From assembly GCA_031386985.1 (NCBI GenBank), contig JANNCV010000028.1, forward strand, positions 1 through 64,000: DNA of 64,000 nucleotides. Direction: 5' to 3'. The position numbers and the translations under genes are program-made. Shown here piece after piece: positions 26,270-35,629 of the stretch (the stretch's first letter is position 1; each line of letters begins with the position of its first letter). Origin of the DNA: JANJUB01 sp031386985 (GTDB taxonomy: Bacteria > Armatimonadota > Fimbriimonadia > Fimbriimonadales > Fimbriimonadaceae). The notes under the pieces are model-generated. The model did not search any database and had not been told where the DNA came from. It saw only the letters and a program-made list of their open reading frames with translations.

Positions 26270-27754
26270 TTGCTTCGGACGTCTTTAACTGTAATGTTTC
26301 CCCTCCTTGCTTTGACCTTGGCCTGCGCGCCCGAGCCCATTAAGCAAGTGGAAGTCCCTCTCCCGATGCGGGAGTTTCGCGGGATTTGGGTTGCTACTGT
26401 TGATAATATTGACTGGCCTTCCAAGCGAGGCATTCCGACCGGGCAAGCGATGACAGAGATGCGGGCAATTATGGATAAAGCCCAAATGCTTGGGCTCAAC
26501 GCGATTATTTTTCAGGTTCGGCCCCACGCCGATGCCATGTATGACTCCGCGATCGAGCCATGGTCGGAATATCTAACGGGCAAGCAGGGGAAAGCACCGA
26601 ATCCGAAGTGGGATCCTTTGGCCTATGCCATCGAACAAGCTCACCGACGCGGAATGGAGTTACACGCGTGGTTCAACCCATACCGCGCCTGGCATCCCGC
26701 CGCGAAGGGACCCAAGGCCCCCAGTTACATTGGCAAGACCAACCCCGGCCTCGTGAAAACCTACGGAACCTACGAATGGATGGATCCATCGGAGCCGGAT
26801 GTTCAAAAACGAACTTTGGATGTGATGATGGACGTGGTGAAACGTTATGACCTGGATGGCATCCATATTGACGACTATTTCTACCCATACAAAGTGAAAG
26901 ACACAGATTTCCCGGATGGGCCGAGTTGGAAGCGGTATAAAGACGCGGGTGGGGACTTAGATCGTGGGGACTTCCGGCGCAAGAGCGTAGATGACTTCAT
27001 CCAAAACGTCTATAGCGAAATCAAGAAGGAAAAGCCTTGGGTGAAGTTTGGCATCAGCCCTTTCGGAATCTATCGCCCGGGCCAACCGGAAGGCATCAGG
27101 GCGGGGGTTGACCAATACGCCGATCTCTATGCGGATTGTTTGAAGTGGTTCAAAGAAGGATGGTGTGATTATCTCACGCCCCAGCTCTATTGGCCGATCA
27201 AACAAACGCCCCAAGCCTATCCCACCTTGCTGAACTATTGGGCCGAAAACAATCCAAAAGGCCGCCACCTATGGCCGGGGAATTACACGGGTCGCACCGA
27301 CCCGAACAATGGCAACTGGCCCTGTAGCGAGGTAGTCAACCAAATCAAACTGACCCGCGAAAAGGCGGGCGGGAATATACACTTCAGCATGAAATGCCTC
27401 ATGAAGAACTGGAACGGAATCAGTGATGCCCTCCTAGCTGGCCCTTACTCGACTAAGGCACTGCCGCCGGCATCGCCCTGGCTAGATTCCGAAGCCCCCG
27501 GTGCACCCGTTTTGTCGAAGGTGGTTGCCTATGATTCGTACTGGACAGTGATCTGGCGTGCGGGCGATGAGCCCATTCGATTTTTTGTGGTTTCGGCTTT
27601 GAAGGAAAATGTTTGGAAGACGATTCGAATCACCGGGGATCCGATTGTGGATATTCGCAAACACAGCGTTGACGCCGAAAGGGGCCAGATTGCGATTACG
27701 GCAATTGATCGCACTGGAAACGCGAGCAAACCCTTGATCGTAGACATAGAATAG
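26270..27754 (+). CDS. GHL10 (DUF187) family glycosidase-like lipoprotein
   Basis: The 494-residue protein has a hydrophobic leader with a Cys (MFPLLALTLAC) and then the GHL10/DUF187 barrel: REFRGIWVATVDNIDWPSK at the N-terminus, GLNAIIFQVRPHADAMYDS, ELHAWFNPYRAW, DGIHIDDYFYPY (catalytic-type acidic pair) and FGISPFGIYRPG. A C-terminal Ig-like module follows. Members act on extracellular or cell-wall glycans. TTG at 26270 with TAGGGA upstream gives the full leader; ATG at 26294 is the alternative. Confidence 0.85.
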   Translation: MLRTSLTVMFPLLALTLACAPEPIKQVEVPLPMREFRGIWVATVDNIDWPSKRGIPTGQAMTEMRAIMDKAQMLGLNAIIFQVRPHADAMYDSAIEPWSEYLTGKQGKAPNPKWDPLAYAIEQAHRRGMELHAWFNPYRAWHPAAKGPKAPSYIGKTNPGLVKTYGTYEWMDPSEPDVQKRTLDVMMDVVKRYDLDGIHIDDYFYPYKVKDTDFPDGPSWKRYKDAGGDLDRGDFRRKSVDDFIQNVYSEIKKEKPWVKFGISPFGIYRPGQPEGIRAGVDQYADLYADCLKWFKEGWCDYLTPQLYWPIKQTPQAYPTLLNYWAENNPKGRHLWPGNYTGRTDPNNGNWPCSEVVNQIKLTREKAGGNIHFSMKCLMKNWNGISDALLAGPYSTKALPPASPWLDSEAPGAPVLSKVVAYDSYWTVIWRAGDEPIRFFVVSALKENVWKTIRITGDPIVDIRKHSVDAERGQIAITAIDRTGNASKPLIVDIE

Positions 27755-28004
27755 GTGGCCTCGCGTTTGTCTTTGTTGGTGCGGTTTGGTCCAAAGTTGT
27801 AGCTTCTTGCATACAGGAATTCCCTACGTTGAGTTCGCTATCTACCGCCATGCTTTCATCATCGGCCCGGCGCGCCATGTCGAGTTTGATGAACTGGTTT
27901 TCGGGAAGTCGCGTTTGGACCGGCAATATTGTGGATCGCCTGCCACTCTCCAACAGAGACCGCGCCAAACACTGGCTCAGAGCGCACTCACCGTTTTAGC
28001 GATC
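27755..28004. other. Intergenic, nothing recognised
   Basis: Convergent genes flank this gap. No hairpin with a T-run was found. Confidence 0.35.
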
Positions 28005-29570
28005 CTAAGGATTGATCCGGAAAACACCCGTCTTTGCCCCGCCGCCGGCGCTAGCCGTTACAACCACCAGCGTTGGCGTCGCAACCGCCGACGTCAGGAT
28101 TGAAAAAGAAGCCTGGTTAGCGCCCGACAAAACTCTCACTCCGCTGGGAGTCTCCGCAAACGGCGAGTTGTCGGTAAGTGCAATGATCTTGCCTTCCGGT
28201 CCCGCAACGCCATTCATTACCACTCGACACGAAACCGGGCTCCCACCTGACACCTGATTTGGAGTAAAGGCCATCGCCGTAGGATAGAGGGGGATGAGGG
28301 TGAGAGATTGGGAGCGTGTCAATGGGCCAAGTTTCGCGTAAATCGTCGTGGTCACCGGATGCGTAACCGGGCTGACGGTTACTCGGAAGGAGTTTGAGAA
28401 CCGATCTGCCGGGATTATCGAAATCGAAGGAGTTGATACGAGCGAACTGTTATCGCTGATCCTAAACACGGTGTTCGTCGGTCGAACTTCGGGCATGGAA
28501 GTCGTGGCCAGAACCGAGTTCTGCCCGGCAATCGTCGTCTTGTCCAAGGTAAACGTGAACTCCATCGCCGCCGATCTCCAAACAATCGCCTCCTTGCGTT
28601 GAGTTTGGGTGTTGATTGCGTAGCCGCCGATCACGGTCGTCGTAGCGTCACTCCAAACAGAAATCGCCTCCGACATTGAGTAGTGCGCGGGAAGATACGC
28701 GTGCAGATCTACCCAGGATGCCGCCGTCCCCGTCCACATGCCGGCCCTAACACTTCCATCGTGGAGAACACGGGAGCCAACTTGCTGCCCGCCATCTACC
28801 GAAAACGCGATCGAACTTCTCGCCCCGGCCGGATTTAGGTCAACCCAAGAGCTTGCCGTCCCCGACCATAAACTTGCGTGAGAGTAACGTGAAAGAACGG
28901 AATGGCCCACTTGCTGCCCACTGTCAACCCCTAACGCATACGATTGAGATGCCGCTGGCGGATGGAGGCTCACATGCGAAGCGGCCGTGCCGGTCCACAG
29001 GCTCGCTCCATAAATCGAGTTAAGATTGGCGCCGCCCACTTGCTGAACGCCGTCGGTATCGTACGCGAAGGACTCAACAGCGCCCGCCGGATGCAATTCG
29101 ACCCAAGAAGCCGCCGATCCTGTCCACATGCCCGCCTTCCGTATGAAGTTGAACCTTGCCGCACCAACCTGAATACCGTTGAAACTCCGATGCCCTTCCG
29201 ATCTTGCCGCACCGACTGGGGTCAAGTTCACATACAAACCGGGAGAGCCGCCCCAAAGGGTGGCGTGATGGTCATCTCCGAACCAAATCGCACCTAGTTG
29301 GTTGGCTCCGTTGGTTGAAAGCGCATAAGACTGGGTAGCACCGACGGGGCTGAGATTGACCCACGACTCCGGAGTACCACTCCACTTACTCGCACTCCAG
29401 ATTCCATTAACGGAAGCATAGCCAACCTGGCTACCACCAAAAACGCCATAAATCGCCGATTCGCTCGCACCCTCGGGGTGAACGTTGGTTACACTCCATT
29501 GGCCCAAGCCGACTGCGGTAAGCCCAACCGCGCTAAGGGCAATAACCCCGATTCGAAAGGCGCTCTTCAT
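28005..29570 (-). CDS. Secreted seven-repeat (HAF-like) propeller protein, copy 3
   Basis: The 521-residue paralogue of copies 1 and 2 has a signal peptide (MKSAFRIGVIALSAVG). Its seven repeats have cores such as MWTGSAASWVELHPAG and LWSGTASSWVDLNPAG, with GGQQVG or variants (DGVQQVGGA, SGQQVGHS) between them. Two Ig-like modules (TLDKTTIAGQNSVLATTSM, AFTPNQVSGGSPVSCRVVM) follow, and the chain ends TGVFRINP. ATG at 29570 is preferred over 29612 because the signal peptide begins there. It is the most divergent of the three. Confidence 0.83.
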   Translation of the reverse strand: MKSAFRIGVIALSAVGLTAVGLGQWSVTNVHPEGASESAIYGVFGGSQVGYASVNGIWSASKWSGTPESWVNLSPVGATQSYALSTNGANQLGAIWFGDDHHATLWGGSPGLYVNLTPVGAARSEGHRSFNGIQVGAARFNFIRKAGMWTGSAASWVELHPAGAVESFAYDTDGVQQVGGANLNSIYGASLWTGTAASHVSLHPPAASQSYALGVDSGQQVGHSVLSRYSHASLWSGTASSWVDLNPAGARSSIAFSVDGGQQVGSRVLHDGSVRAGMWTGTAASWVDLHAYLPAHYSMSEAISVWSDATTTVIGGYAINTQTQRKEAIVWRSAAMEFTFTLDKTTIAGQNSVLATTSMPEVRPTNTVFRISDNSSLVSTPSISIIPADRFSNSFRVTVSPVTHPVTTTIYAKLGPLTRSQSLTLIPLYPTAMAFTPNQVSGGSPVSCRVVMNGVAGPEGKIIALTDNSPFAETPSGVRVLSGANQASFSILTSAVATPTLVVVTASAGGGAKTGVFRINP

Positions 29571-29636
29571 GTTGCGAGTATACACCTGTCTCTTCCGCCA
29601 AGTAGGCTGCATGGCGTGATCCGGTAAAGTGAGTTC

Positions 29637-30386
29637 ATGCGATCTCAGCGGTTATCTCTATGGCTGGTGCTCGTCGCCGTTGCGATGGGCTGTAGCAACG
29701 CGCCACCATCCCTCGTTGGTGATTGGAAAGGCACCATAAGCGGCCCCGGAATCAGCCAGTTCGAACAAAAAGCGTTAGCCTTCGCGCCGTTCAGACTGTC
29801 CATCAAGCCAGACCACCGGTTCACTCTCTCGATGGGAGGAGACGCCTTTGAAGGCAAGCTGACGCAGAGCGGAAAAGTGATCAAACTTGGGATCGAGAGC
29901 TTCAAGGGCAAGGAGGGTGCAGAAATGGAATCCGAAATGCGGGGGTCGGCGGTTCAGTTCTTCCTGGGAGGCAAGCCCTTGTCGGCAACGTTTGAAGACA
30001 CAGGGAAGCTAACCGTCGTCAGCGATGTCGGGAAGGACATCAAAATCGAGTTTAAACGTGCAACACCCGCGGTTGCGGCCGCTTCGACGGTTTCCGCCGC
30101 CGAGCAAAAGCTGGTTGGCAGCTACATCAGCGTCCCATTGGTGCCCACCACCAAGCCCGACAACTCGCGTCCGACCGACCTCCAACTGCTTGAGGACAAC
30201 ACCTACGTGATGGAACTGATAGTTGAGATGCGAGGCACCTGGAAGCTAGAAAAGGGGAAACTTGTTCTGGCTGATGAGTCAAAGAAGGCAACAGATGTCC
30301 TCACTTTTGACATAGACAGCCGGGGCGACTTGGTAGACACCAACAAAACTCGCCTTGGCTTACCGTTCAAGTACAGGCGGAAGTGA
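29637..30386 (+). CDS. Lipoprotein with two lipocalin-like halves
   Basis: The 249-residue protein has a lipoprotein signal (MRSQRLSLWLVLVAVAMGC) and two related segments: LVGDWKGTISG near the start, and KLVGSYISVPL with RGTWKLEKGKLVLADE near the end. The G-x-W starts and alternating strands resemble small beta-barrels that report expected versus observed values, but no family is certain. It is divergent from HAF copy 3 with a 66-base gap and may be followed in transcription by the gene at 30494. Confidence 0.6.
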   Translation: MRSQRLSLWLVLVAVAMGCSNAPPSLVGDWKGTISGPGISQFEQKALAFAPFRLSIKPDHRFTLSMGGDAFEGKLTQSGKVIKLGIESFKGKEGAEMESEMRGSAVQFFLGGKPLSATFEDTGKLTVVSDVGKDIKIEFKRATPAVAAASTVSAAEQKLVGSYISVPLVPTTKPDNSRPTDLQLLEDNTYVMELIVEMRGTWKLEKGKLVLADESKKATDVLTFDIDSRGDLVDTNKTRLGLPFKYRRK

Positions 30387-30493
30387 ACTTTGCGTAGCAC
30401 GGGTGGTTGGAAACTCTTTCAACTCCGACGAATGCAGCGAACTCGTGGGATCTGCTTGGCGTATCCGTAGGTAAAGTCAACTTAGGAAACCCG

Positions 30494-31174
30494 ATGAAGT
30501 ATCGTTATCGCTACCCAAGAGGTTGGGGCCTCGGACTCTGCGCAATTCCTTTGATCATGTCTTGCTCGCTCGGTGGCAAGGCCGCATCTCAAACGCTTAC
30601 AATCGGGCCCGTAAACCTAGAAGAAATAGCTTTGCAACGGAGTCAGTTCGGTCAACCGAAGAACCCCACCCCCGAACACGCCTTTTATACAACACTTAAC
30701 GCGAAGGCCATAACGCTTCTCTTCCCCGTTGGGACGGCGAATCTTCGCTACCTCATCCTACAAAATCCAGATAGCCAGAAGGTTTACCTCTCGTGCCAGT
30801 CGAAAGCGAAGAACACAGTGAAAATGGAGTGGGCGGTCGAGCTTGAGCGCACGCACTCTCCGGCAAGTTCAGACTTGAATGGCACGTTGGTCAAAATGCT
30901 AGCGAATGACCCTTATGGTCTAACTTTGAAGCTGCCGGTCCCGGAAGCGGCACGCACAACTTTAAGTGCGACCGGGGCGTTTGCTGCTTACGAACTCACT
31001 CTCGGAGATCTCTCGTGCTGGTTGGTCGAACCTTCCGGGCATCTGAGTTATGTTAGCTCAAACGGTATCCCCGGGGACAGGCAGGGGATGCAGGGGATAT
31101 CGAATCTAACATGGCCCCTGACCCCTAAACCGTATCCGATTTGCACTGAAGAACGCGCGCTCTTCGGGCGATAG
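30494..31174 (+). CDS. Hypothetical lipoprotein
   Basis: The 226-residue protein has a leader (RYPRGWGLGLCAIPLIMSC) with lipobox IMSC, then a beta-rich body (TLNAKAITLLFPVGTANLRY, VKMEWAVELERTHS) that I do not recognise. ATG at 30494 has TAGGA 8 bases upstream; the frame opens earlier at 30407 without a signal. It is followed by large inverted repeats. Confidence 0.6.
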   Translation: MKYRYRYPRGWGLGLCAIPLIMSCSLGGKAASQTLTIGPVNLEEIALQRSQFGQPKNPTPEHAFYTTLNAKAITLLFPVGTANLRYLILQNPDSQKVYLSCQSKAKNTVKMEWAVELERTHSPASSDLNGTLVKMLANDPYGLTLKLPVPEAARTTLSATGAFAAYELTLGDLSCWLVEPSGHLSYVSSNGIPGDRQGMQGISNLTWPLTPKPYPICTEERALFGR

Positions 31175-31232
31175 GCCTTGCCGGGAGGTCGCGATTCATA
31201 TTGGCGCTCGATCCCAACTGTTGGAAGTAACA

Positions 31233-31430
31233 TCGCGTCCTTTCAGGACGCCCAAAAACGGGGTTTCACACCCTGACCGTTGGTCAGGGCTACTATGTTC
31301 TCGACCCTTCGGGCCTGGTCCAGCGGCTGTCAAGGTTAGGCTCCGAAGGCCCAACGGGCCAGCAAGACAGTAGCCCCGACCATCGGTCGGGGAGGTGCGA
31401 ATCCAAAGGCGTCCTGTAGGGACGCGATTC
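31233..31430. repeat. Large imperfect inverted repeat (BIME-like)
   Basis: Two arms of about 85 bases (31233-31315 and 31347-31430) are near reverse complements. Each contains smaller palindromes: GCGTCCTTTCAGGACGC against GCGTCCTGTAGGGACGC, and CCTGACCGTTGGTCAGGG against CCCCGACCATCGGTCGGGG. Compensating base differences within stems preserve pairing. The whole could form a cruciform or act as a transcript-end structure. Confidence 0.65.
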
Positions 31431-31448
31431 ATTTCGGGAATCAAGTGC

Positions 31449-31618
31449 TCCCGGAAGTTGCTTCCAAAGGCAATTGCGAGCCTTCCGAAGCCACTCTCGG
31501 CATTTCCGGAACCGATATCGGTCTCCGAGAGTGTTGGGTTTTCTGGAAGGTGTTGCGAGTCTTCTGCGGGTGGTGTTGGGGGTTCTGATGGCGTTGGAGT
31601 GAGTTCCGAGGGGATCAT
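31449..31618. repeat. Degenerate 21-bp tandem array 2
   Basis: About eight units of 21 bases. The last four read TTCTGG, TTCTGC, TTCTGA and TTCCGA, each followed by GGTGTTG- or GGCGTTG-like sequence 21 bases apart. It lies between the inverted repeats and the AIPR gene. Confidence 0.5.
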
Positions 31619-31863
31619 CGGACATGCTTAGCCGAAACGCTTGACTGAGGCCAATTGTGCCAGTGGAGGCCACCCGGAGCCCCAGGCGAACCAATCGGAA
31701 AAGCGCCACACATGAACTGGCCGTTGCTTCCGGGCTACTTGGCAGGCGAGTTTGTGGCGCGATTTACAACCGCCGCCTGAAATGTGGGGAGGATGAAACG
31801 GGCATGATGCGAGTGCGTTAACTGCCTCGAAATCCCCTTTCGCAGGTACAGTTATGCTCGTAG
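31619..31863. other. Upstream region of the AIPR gene, nothing further recognised
   Basis: Short frames only. A weak TACAGT hexamer lies about 13 bases before the AIPR start codon, but no -35 box was convincing. Confidence 0.3.
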
Positions 31864-33603
31864 ATGGCAACTCCTGAAGATCTCGCGGGCACATTCTCTT
31901 TCATCAACACATTACAGGCCGAGCAAGCGCTGGCTTCCTATGGCGACAATGCTTTACCTCTTTTCGCCGTCGCCTTGCACCTGGGTGTAGAAGACCTTAC
32001 GACATTTGCCACAGATAGCTTAACTGACGACCCAGCGGATAAAAAAGCAGACATCATCTATATTGACGAAGCGGAAGGGGTAGCGTGCATAGCTCAAGGT
32101 TACACTAGCGCCACATGGGGGAAATCGAACGCACCTTCTAACAAGGCAAGCGATCTGAACACTGCCGCAGCTTGGTTGTTGCGAAGCCCGGTAGACGAAA
32201 TTCCGGATGCGATCCGCAGCCATGCCAAACTCCTTCGGGACGGCCTAGACAAAAACACGATCACCAAGGTTATCTTCGCTTATGCCCACAATGCTTTTGA
32301 GTCGGTAAACGTGGATAACGAACTGAAGACCGTTCGACAACTCGTTAATGGCTTAGAGATTACGAAAGATGCGGAAATTGAAGTTGTAGAACTTGGTCTC
32401 AGAAGAATCGAGGCTCTTCACTTGACTTCTTTGGGGTCAATTCAAGTTGGTGACGAGCTAGTTCTGCCAGCCTCTGAACGCATAAGTGAAACCGGCACTG
32501 GGTGGTCTGCGTATGTTCTGTCCATTAACGGGGCCAGGCTTTTCGAACTCTACGAAGCTCATGGCAATGCCTTGTTTAGCGCAAACCTTCGCGATTTCCT
32601 AGGGGCTCGAAAGGTCACTGGGAATGTGAATAATAGGATTAAGAGCACGGTTGAGTCAGATCCGAGCCAGTTCTTTGTGCTAAACAACGGAATCACGCTG
32701 GTGACCAAGAAAGCGACCATTGAAGGTGATGCTATTCGAATCCACGGCGTTTCAATCGTAAACGGGGCGCAGACCACCGGGGCCGTGCATGCGGCGGGCG
32801 CCGCTGATGCCGCAAACGTCAATGTTCTTGCGCGTATCATTGTTGTAGATAACCAACAGAGCATTCCCGCGATTGTTGCCGGAAACAACACTCAGAACTC
32901 GATTGTGGCTTGGGACCGTAGAAGCAATGACTCCGTGCAGATTCGAATCAAGCGTGAGTTTGACGACAAGGGCATAGAGTATGTCCATAGACGAGACAAT
33001 ACACGTAAGCCATCAACTTCACTTTTTGCAGACCAAGTAGGACAAATGTTATGCGCATTTGCTGGCGACCTTCAGACCGCCATTCGTGCTAAAGGCGATA
33101 TCTTCGAGTCAGATGGAACATACAATAATGTTTTTCCCGGCAGCTTGAGCATTGGCCACATATTTACGGTCCAAACACTGGGATGGGCGTACGATAAGGT
33201 GAAGCATGAAATCAAGAACGCTGTCACGGCACCTGGACTCACAGAACTCCAGGCAAAGCAACTAAAACTGATTGACTATCCTGCGTCAAAGCAATTCCTG
33301 GTCCGGGTCGTCGGCGAACTTCGTGAGGAAATCGCCGGAAGGCCAGTGAGAGATCCACACGAGTTTGAATTGGATTCCCAGTGGATAAAGGCGGAGGGCC
33401 CAGAAGCCGTGGCTGCCTGGGTTAAGGTTTTGAAATCAATTCTGCCGGTGATCGTGCAGGGGCTCCCCGCCGAAGAATATCAAGTAGTTCGGTCTAATGA
33501 GCATACTCAAACGGTAGCGGCGAGGACGAAAGGAATTGTTGCTGGGGCTGAGGCGCTACAGAAGAGTTTCGATGATCTGAGAACCATGCTAAAACCAACT
33601 TAG
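31864..33603 (+). CDS. AIPR-family (abortive infection phage resistance) protein
   Basis: The 579-residue protein matches the AIPR family: an N-terminal restriction-endonuclease-like part (ADIIYIDEAEGVACIAQGYT) and the conserved core GNALFSANLRDFLGARKVTG, IKSTVESDPSQFFVLNNGIT, HGVSIVNGAQTTGAVH and AGNNTQNSIVAWDRRSND. Members are linked to phage defence, often by nucleic-acid cleavage; the exact activity of this subtype is unknown. Length is usual. It stands alone between repeat elements and a convergent Ro60 gene, sharing a bidirectional terminator with it. Confidence 0.85.
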   Translation: MATPEDLAGTFSFINTLQAEQALASYGDNALPLFAVALHLGVEDLTTFATDSLTDDPADKKADIIYIDEAEGVACIAQGYTSATWGKSNAPSNKASDLNTAAAWLLRSPVDEIPDAIRSHAKLLRDGLDKNTITKVIFAYAHNAFESVNVDNELKTVRQLVNGLEITKDAEIEVVELGLRRIEALHLTSLGSIQVGDELVLPASERISETGTGWSAYVLSINGARLFELYEAHGNALFSANLRDFLGARKVTGNVNNRIKSTVESDPSQFFVLNNGITLVTKKATIEGDAIRIHGVSIVNGAQTTGAVHAAGAADAANVNVLARIIVVDNQQSIPAIVAGNNTQNSIVAWDRRSNDSVQIRIKREFDDKGIEYVHRRDNTRKPSTSLFADQVGQMLCAFAGDLQTAIRAKGDIFESDGTYNNVFPGSLSIGHIFTVQTLGWAYDKVKHEIKNAVTAPGLTELQAKQLKLIDYPASKQFLVRVVGELREEIAGRPVRDPHEFELDSQWIKAEGPEAVAAWVKVLKSILPVIVQGLPAEEYQVVRSNEHTQTVAARTKGIVAGAEALQKSFDDLRTMLKPT

Positions 33604-33673
33604 AGCCTGTTCGTATCTGCGAGCAAGAGACATCGCTTTGCCAGAACGCACAGCCAAAGTCTGATGAACAGTG

Positions 33674-33707
33674 AAGAGGGCGAACTCTTTCGGAGTTCGC
33701 CCTCTTT
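33674..33707. terminator. Bidirectional rho-independent terminator
   Basis: A GC-rich stem (GAGGGCGAACTC with GAGTTCGCCCTC) has a short TTTCG loop, with an A-run before and a T-run after. It lies between the convergent AIPR and Ro60 genes and would stop both. Confidence 0.85.
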
Positions 33708-33732
33708 CACCAGGCTGGAAGCCTGTTCTAGA

Positions 33733-35316
33733 TCACGCTAAGAACTGCTCGATTACGGCGGGGACGGTTGGGTCTAGTCCCACCACGTTCAGCATGTTCG
33801 GATCGCGCTGATCGCCGATCGAGAAGCGGTTGGCGGCCATCGCCACCACCACCATCTTGGCCGGGACGCGCATCGTGTTGCGGTAGCGCTGCAAGGCCGC
33901 CACTGGATGCTCACTTCCTGCCCAGGTTTCCGAGTCTGTGTAAATCACAAACGCGTCCACCTCGATCTTGTTCTTGATCGCGTATTTGATCGGGAGCGCG
34001 CAGTCGGTACCCCCTCCACCCGTTCGGGCGAGAAGGTCAACCACGTCATCTAACCGACGATTCCTGGACAAGGTTAAGGGATACGACTCCGTATCGAACG
34101 CAACAAACGTTGGTGCGTCTTCAACTGCCGCCGCCACGAGCGCCATTGCTCCGCAGGCTCGGCGACAATCCAGGGCGGCCATTCCGGCTACCCTGGTCCC
34201 AACCATTGATCCAGAAACGTCGAGGCCGATCAGCAATCGCTTGCCTGTCGGCCTTGCCGCAACGAACGCCGCGTAAAACGCTTGGTTCAATGCGTCAACC
34301 ACCGCCGTGATCGGCTCCCACTGTGCTCCTGAACGAACTCCGCCCCCACTTGCGTAGGTTGCAAGCGCGTTCAAAATCGCCAAAGGATGCACCCGGCCCA
34401 GCCTCAGCCTTTCGGCATCGGTGAGTTGCTTGGTCACCATGTTCAGGTTTGATCGCGTGAGCGCTCCGACCTTCGTCAGAGTTCCCAAGTTGCGAATCAA
34501 AGCCGTAATCGGCATCGCCTCAAGCAGTGCTTCCCAAACTTCAGCCTCCGCAAGCAGATGCGTAGGAACCGCTTCCCTCGGAATCCGATTCTCACGAATA
34601 AGCGTTGCAGTTTCCTTCGCGGAAAGCCCAGCCAGAGCCGAAGAAGCGCGAATGAGTCGAAGCCCCGCACCCCCCGGCCCCCTCTCCCCCGGAGTGGCGA
34701 GGGGGAGTTCGCCGTCATCGATCCACTTATATAGCGAAAGATGACCTTCATCCACCGGCTTCGGGTGCGCCAAACGCAGGAGGTCTCGGTGAGACCAACC
34801 GTTTCGCTGGACGTACTTAACCGCCGCAAGCTCAAGCGCCTCAACCGGCTGACCGTTGTACCAACGTCCGACCGCCTTTCGCAGACCCCTTCCCCACCCT
34901 CGCATGCTCGAAACCGCTTCGGCGAAGGCGAACATGTGCGTCCCCGTTCGGCAAACCCGAGGAAGAGCGTGCAATGCCGCCGACCGCGTGGCTTCGTTCC
35001 CATACGAGGCGCAGAGCGCCAAAGCAAAGATCGCGGGATCACTCTTTGGTGCCTTCCCGCCAACGCTAATCTGCACGATCTTCGATACGACGGCCTCGCC
35101 ATCGGTCTTGATCAGTGCAATCAGGTTATCGGCATTCTCAACCGTGAGCTTCTGCGGCGATACGTAGTAGGTTCCATCCTCGCTTCCTAAGATAAGGAAT
35201 CGGTCGAGGAGGGTCCATGAATCTACGGCATAGGCATAGCCACGGGCGCTATTCCGCACCTGGTTAGGGAGCGGAAGGCGCTGCGTAACTGACTTTAAGA
35301 TGTTTGTATAGTTCAT
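33733..35316 (-). CDS. rsr: Ro60 orthologue (TROVE domain and von Willebrand A domain)
   Basis: The 527-residue length matches bacterial Ro proteins. The N-terminal HEAT-like TROVE ring opens with QVRNSARGYAYAVDSWTLLD and LGSEDGTYYVSPQKLTVENA. The C-terminal vWA domain carries the metal-binding MIDAS signature LIGLDVSGSM. Ro60 rings bind misfolded RNA through the central hole and Y RNAs on the outside, and can dock exoribonuclease. The start is backed by AAAGGAG 7 bases upstream. It is preceded by about 510 bases without protein genes, holding a consensus promoter and two Y-RNA-like hairpins. Confidence 0.92.
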   Translation of the reverse strand: MNYTNILKSVTQRLPLPNQVRNSARGYAYAVDSWTLLDRFLILGSEDGTYYVSPQKLTVENADNLIALIKTDGEAVVSKIVQISVGGKAPKSDPAIFALALCASYGNEATRSAALHALPRVCRTGTHMFAFAEAVSSMRGWGRGLRKAVGRWYNGQPVEALELAAVKYVQRNGWSHRDLLRLAHPKPVDEGHLSLYKWIDDGELPLATPGERGPGGAGLRLIRASSALAGLSAKETATLIRENRIPREAVPTHLLAEAEVWEALLEAMPITALIRNLGTLTKVGALTRSNLNMVTKQLTDAERLRLGRVHPLAILNALATYASGGGVRSGAQWEPITAVVDALNQAFYAAFVAARPTGKRLLIGLDVSGSMVGTRVAGMAALDCRRACGAMALVAAAVEDAPTFVAFDTESYPLTLSRNRRLDDVVDLLARTGGGGTDCALPIKYAIKNKIEVDAFVIYTDSETWAGSEHPVAALQRYRNTMRVPAKMVVVAMAANRFSIGDQRDPNMLNVVGLDPTVPAVIEQFLA

Positions 35317-35365
35317 TTTTGTTACTCCTTTGGGGGTCGTGGATTTTTTCTGCGCCTAATAAGCC

Positions 35366-35471
35366 GAAGCTACCGGGTTCAAAGTGCGTTAGCACGACGT
35401 CCCGGTTGACAATAACTGGCGCATTCAACCGGGACACTTCGCACTAAGGTGCTTCGGAACCCGGTAGCTTC
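35366..35471 (-). ncRNA. Candidate Y RNA 1 (Ro60 partner)
   Basis: The 106-base segment directly upstream of the Ro60 gene folds as one long imperfect hairpin. A perfect 15-bp closing helix (GAAGCTACCGGGTTC with GAACCCGGTAGCTTC) leads to a bulged CGAAG on the 5' side opposite CTTT on the 3' side. A 9-bp middle helix and a 10-bp apical helix (TCCCGGTTGA with TCAACCGGGA) with a 15-base loop follow. The bulged-C helix (GGGTTC-CGAAG / CTTTGAACCC) matches the known Y RNA Ro-binding site in arrangement and nearly in sequence. Position, strand and length also fit. The mature ends are inferred from pairing. Confidence 0.75.
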
Positions 35472-35551
35472 AAAAATCTGAGGTGAGGCAGGGCAACATT
35501 GACGACCAGCGAGATTCCGGACAAGGTTCAGGCGAATACAGCGGTGGCCTC

Positions 35552-35582
35552 GCCAGGAAGTTGCGTTAACTTTCCACCTGGC
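35552..35582 (-). other. Stable hairpin between the two Y RNA candidates
   Basis: GCCAGG pairs with CCTGGC and AAGTT with AACTT across a short loop, in the transcript leading to the Ro60 gene. It could be a processing signal or a separate small RNA end. Confidence 0.4.
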
Positions 35583-35629
35583 TAAGCGGCTCGCGATAAA
35601 CGCAATCGGCCCAGCGATAAAGCAGTCAG

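Noticed and set aside
34741..35190. 149-codon frame antisense to the Ro60 gene
   Set aside because: Shadow of a strongly conserved TROVE-coding region.
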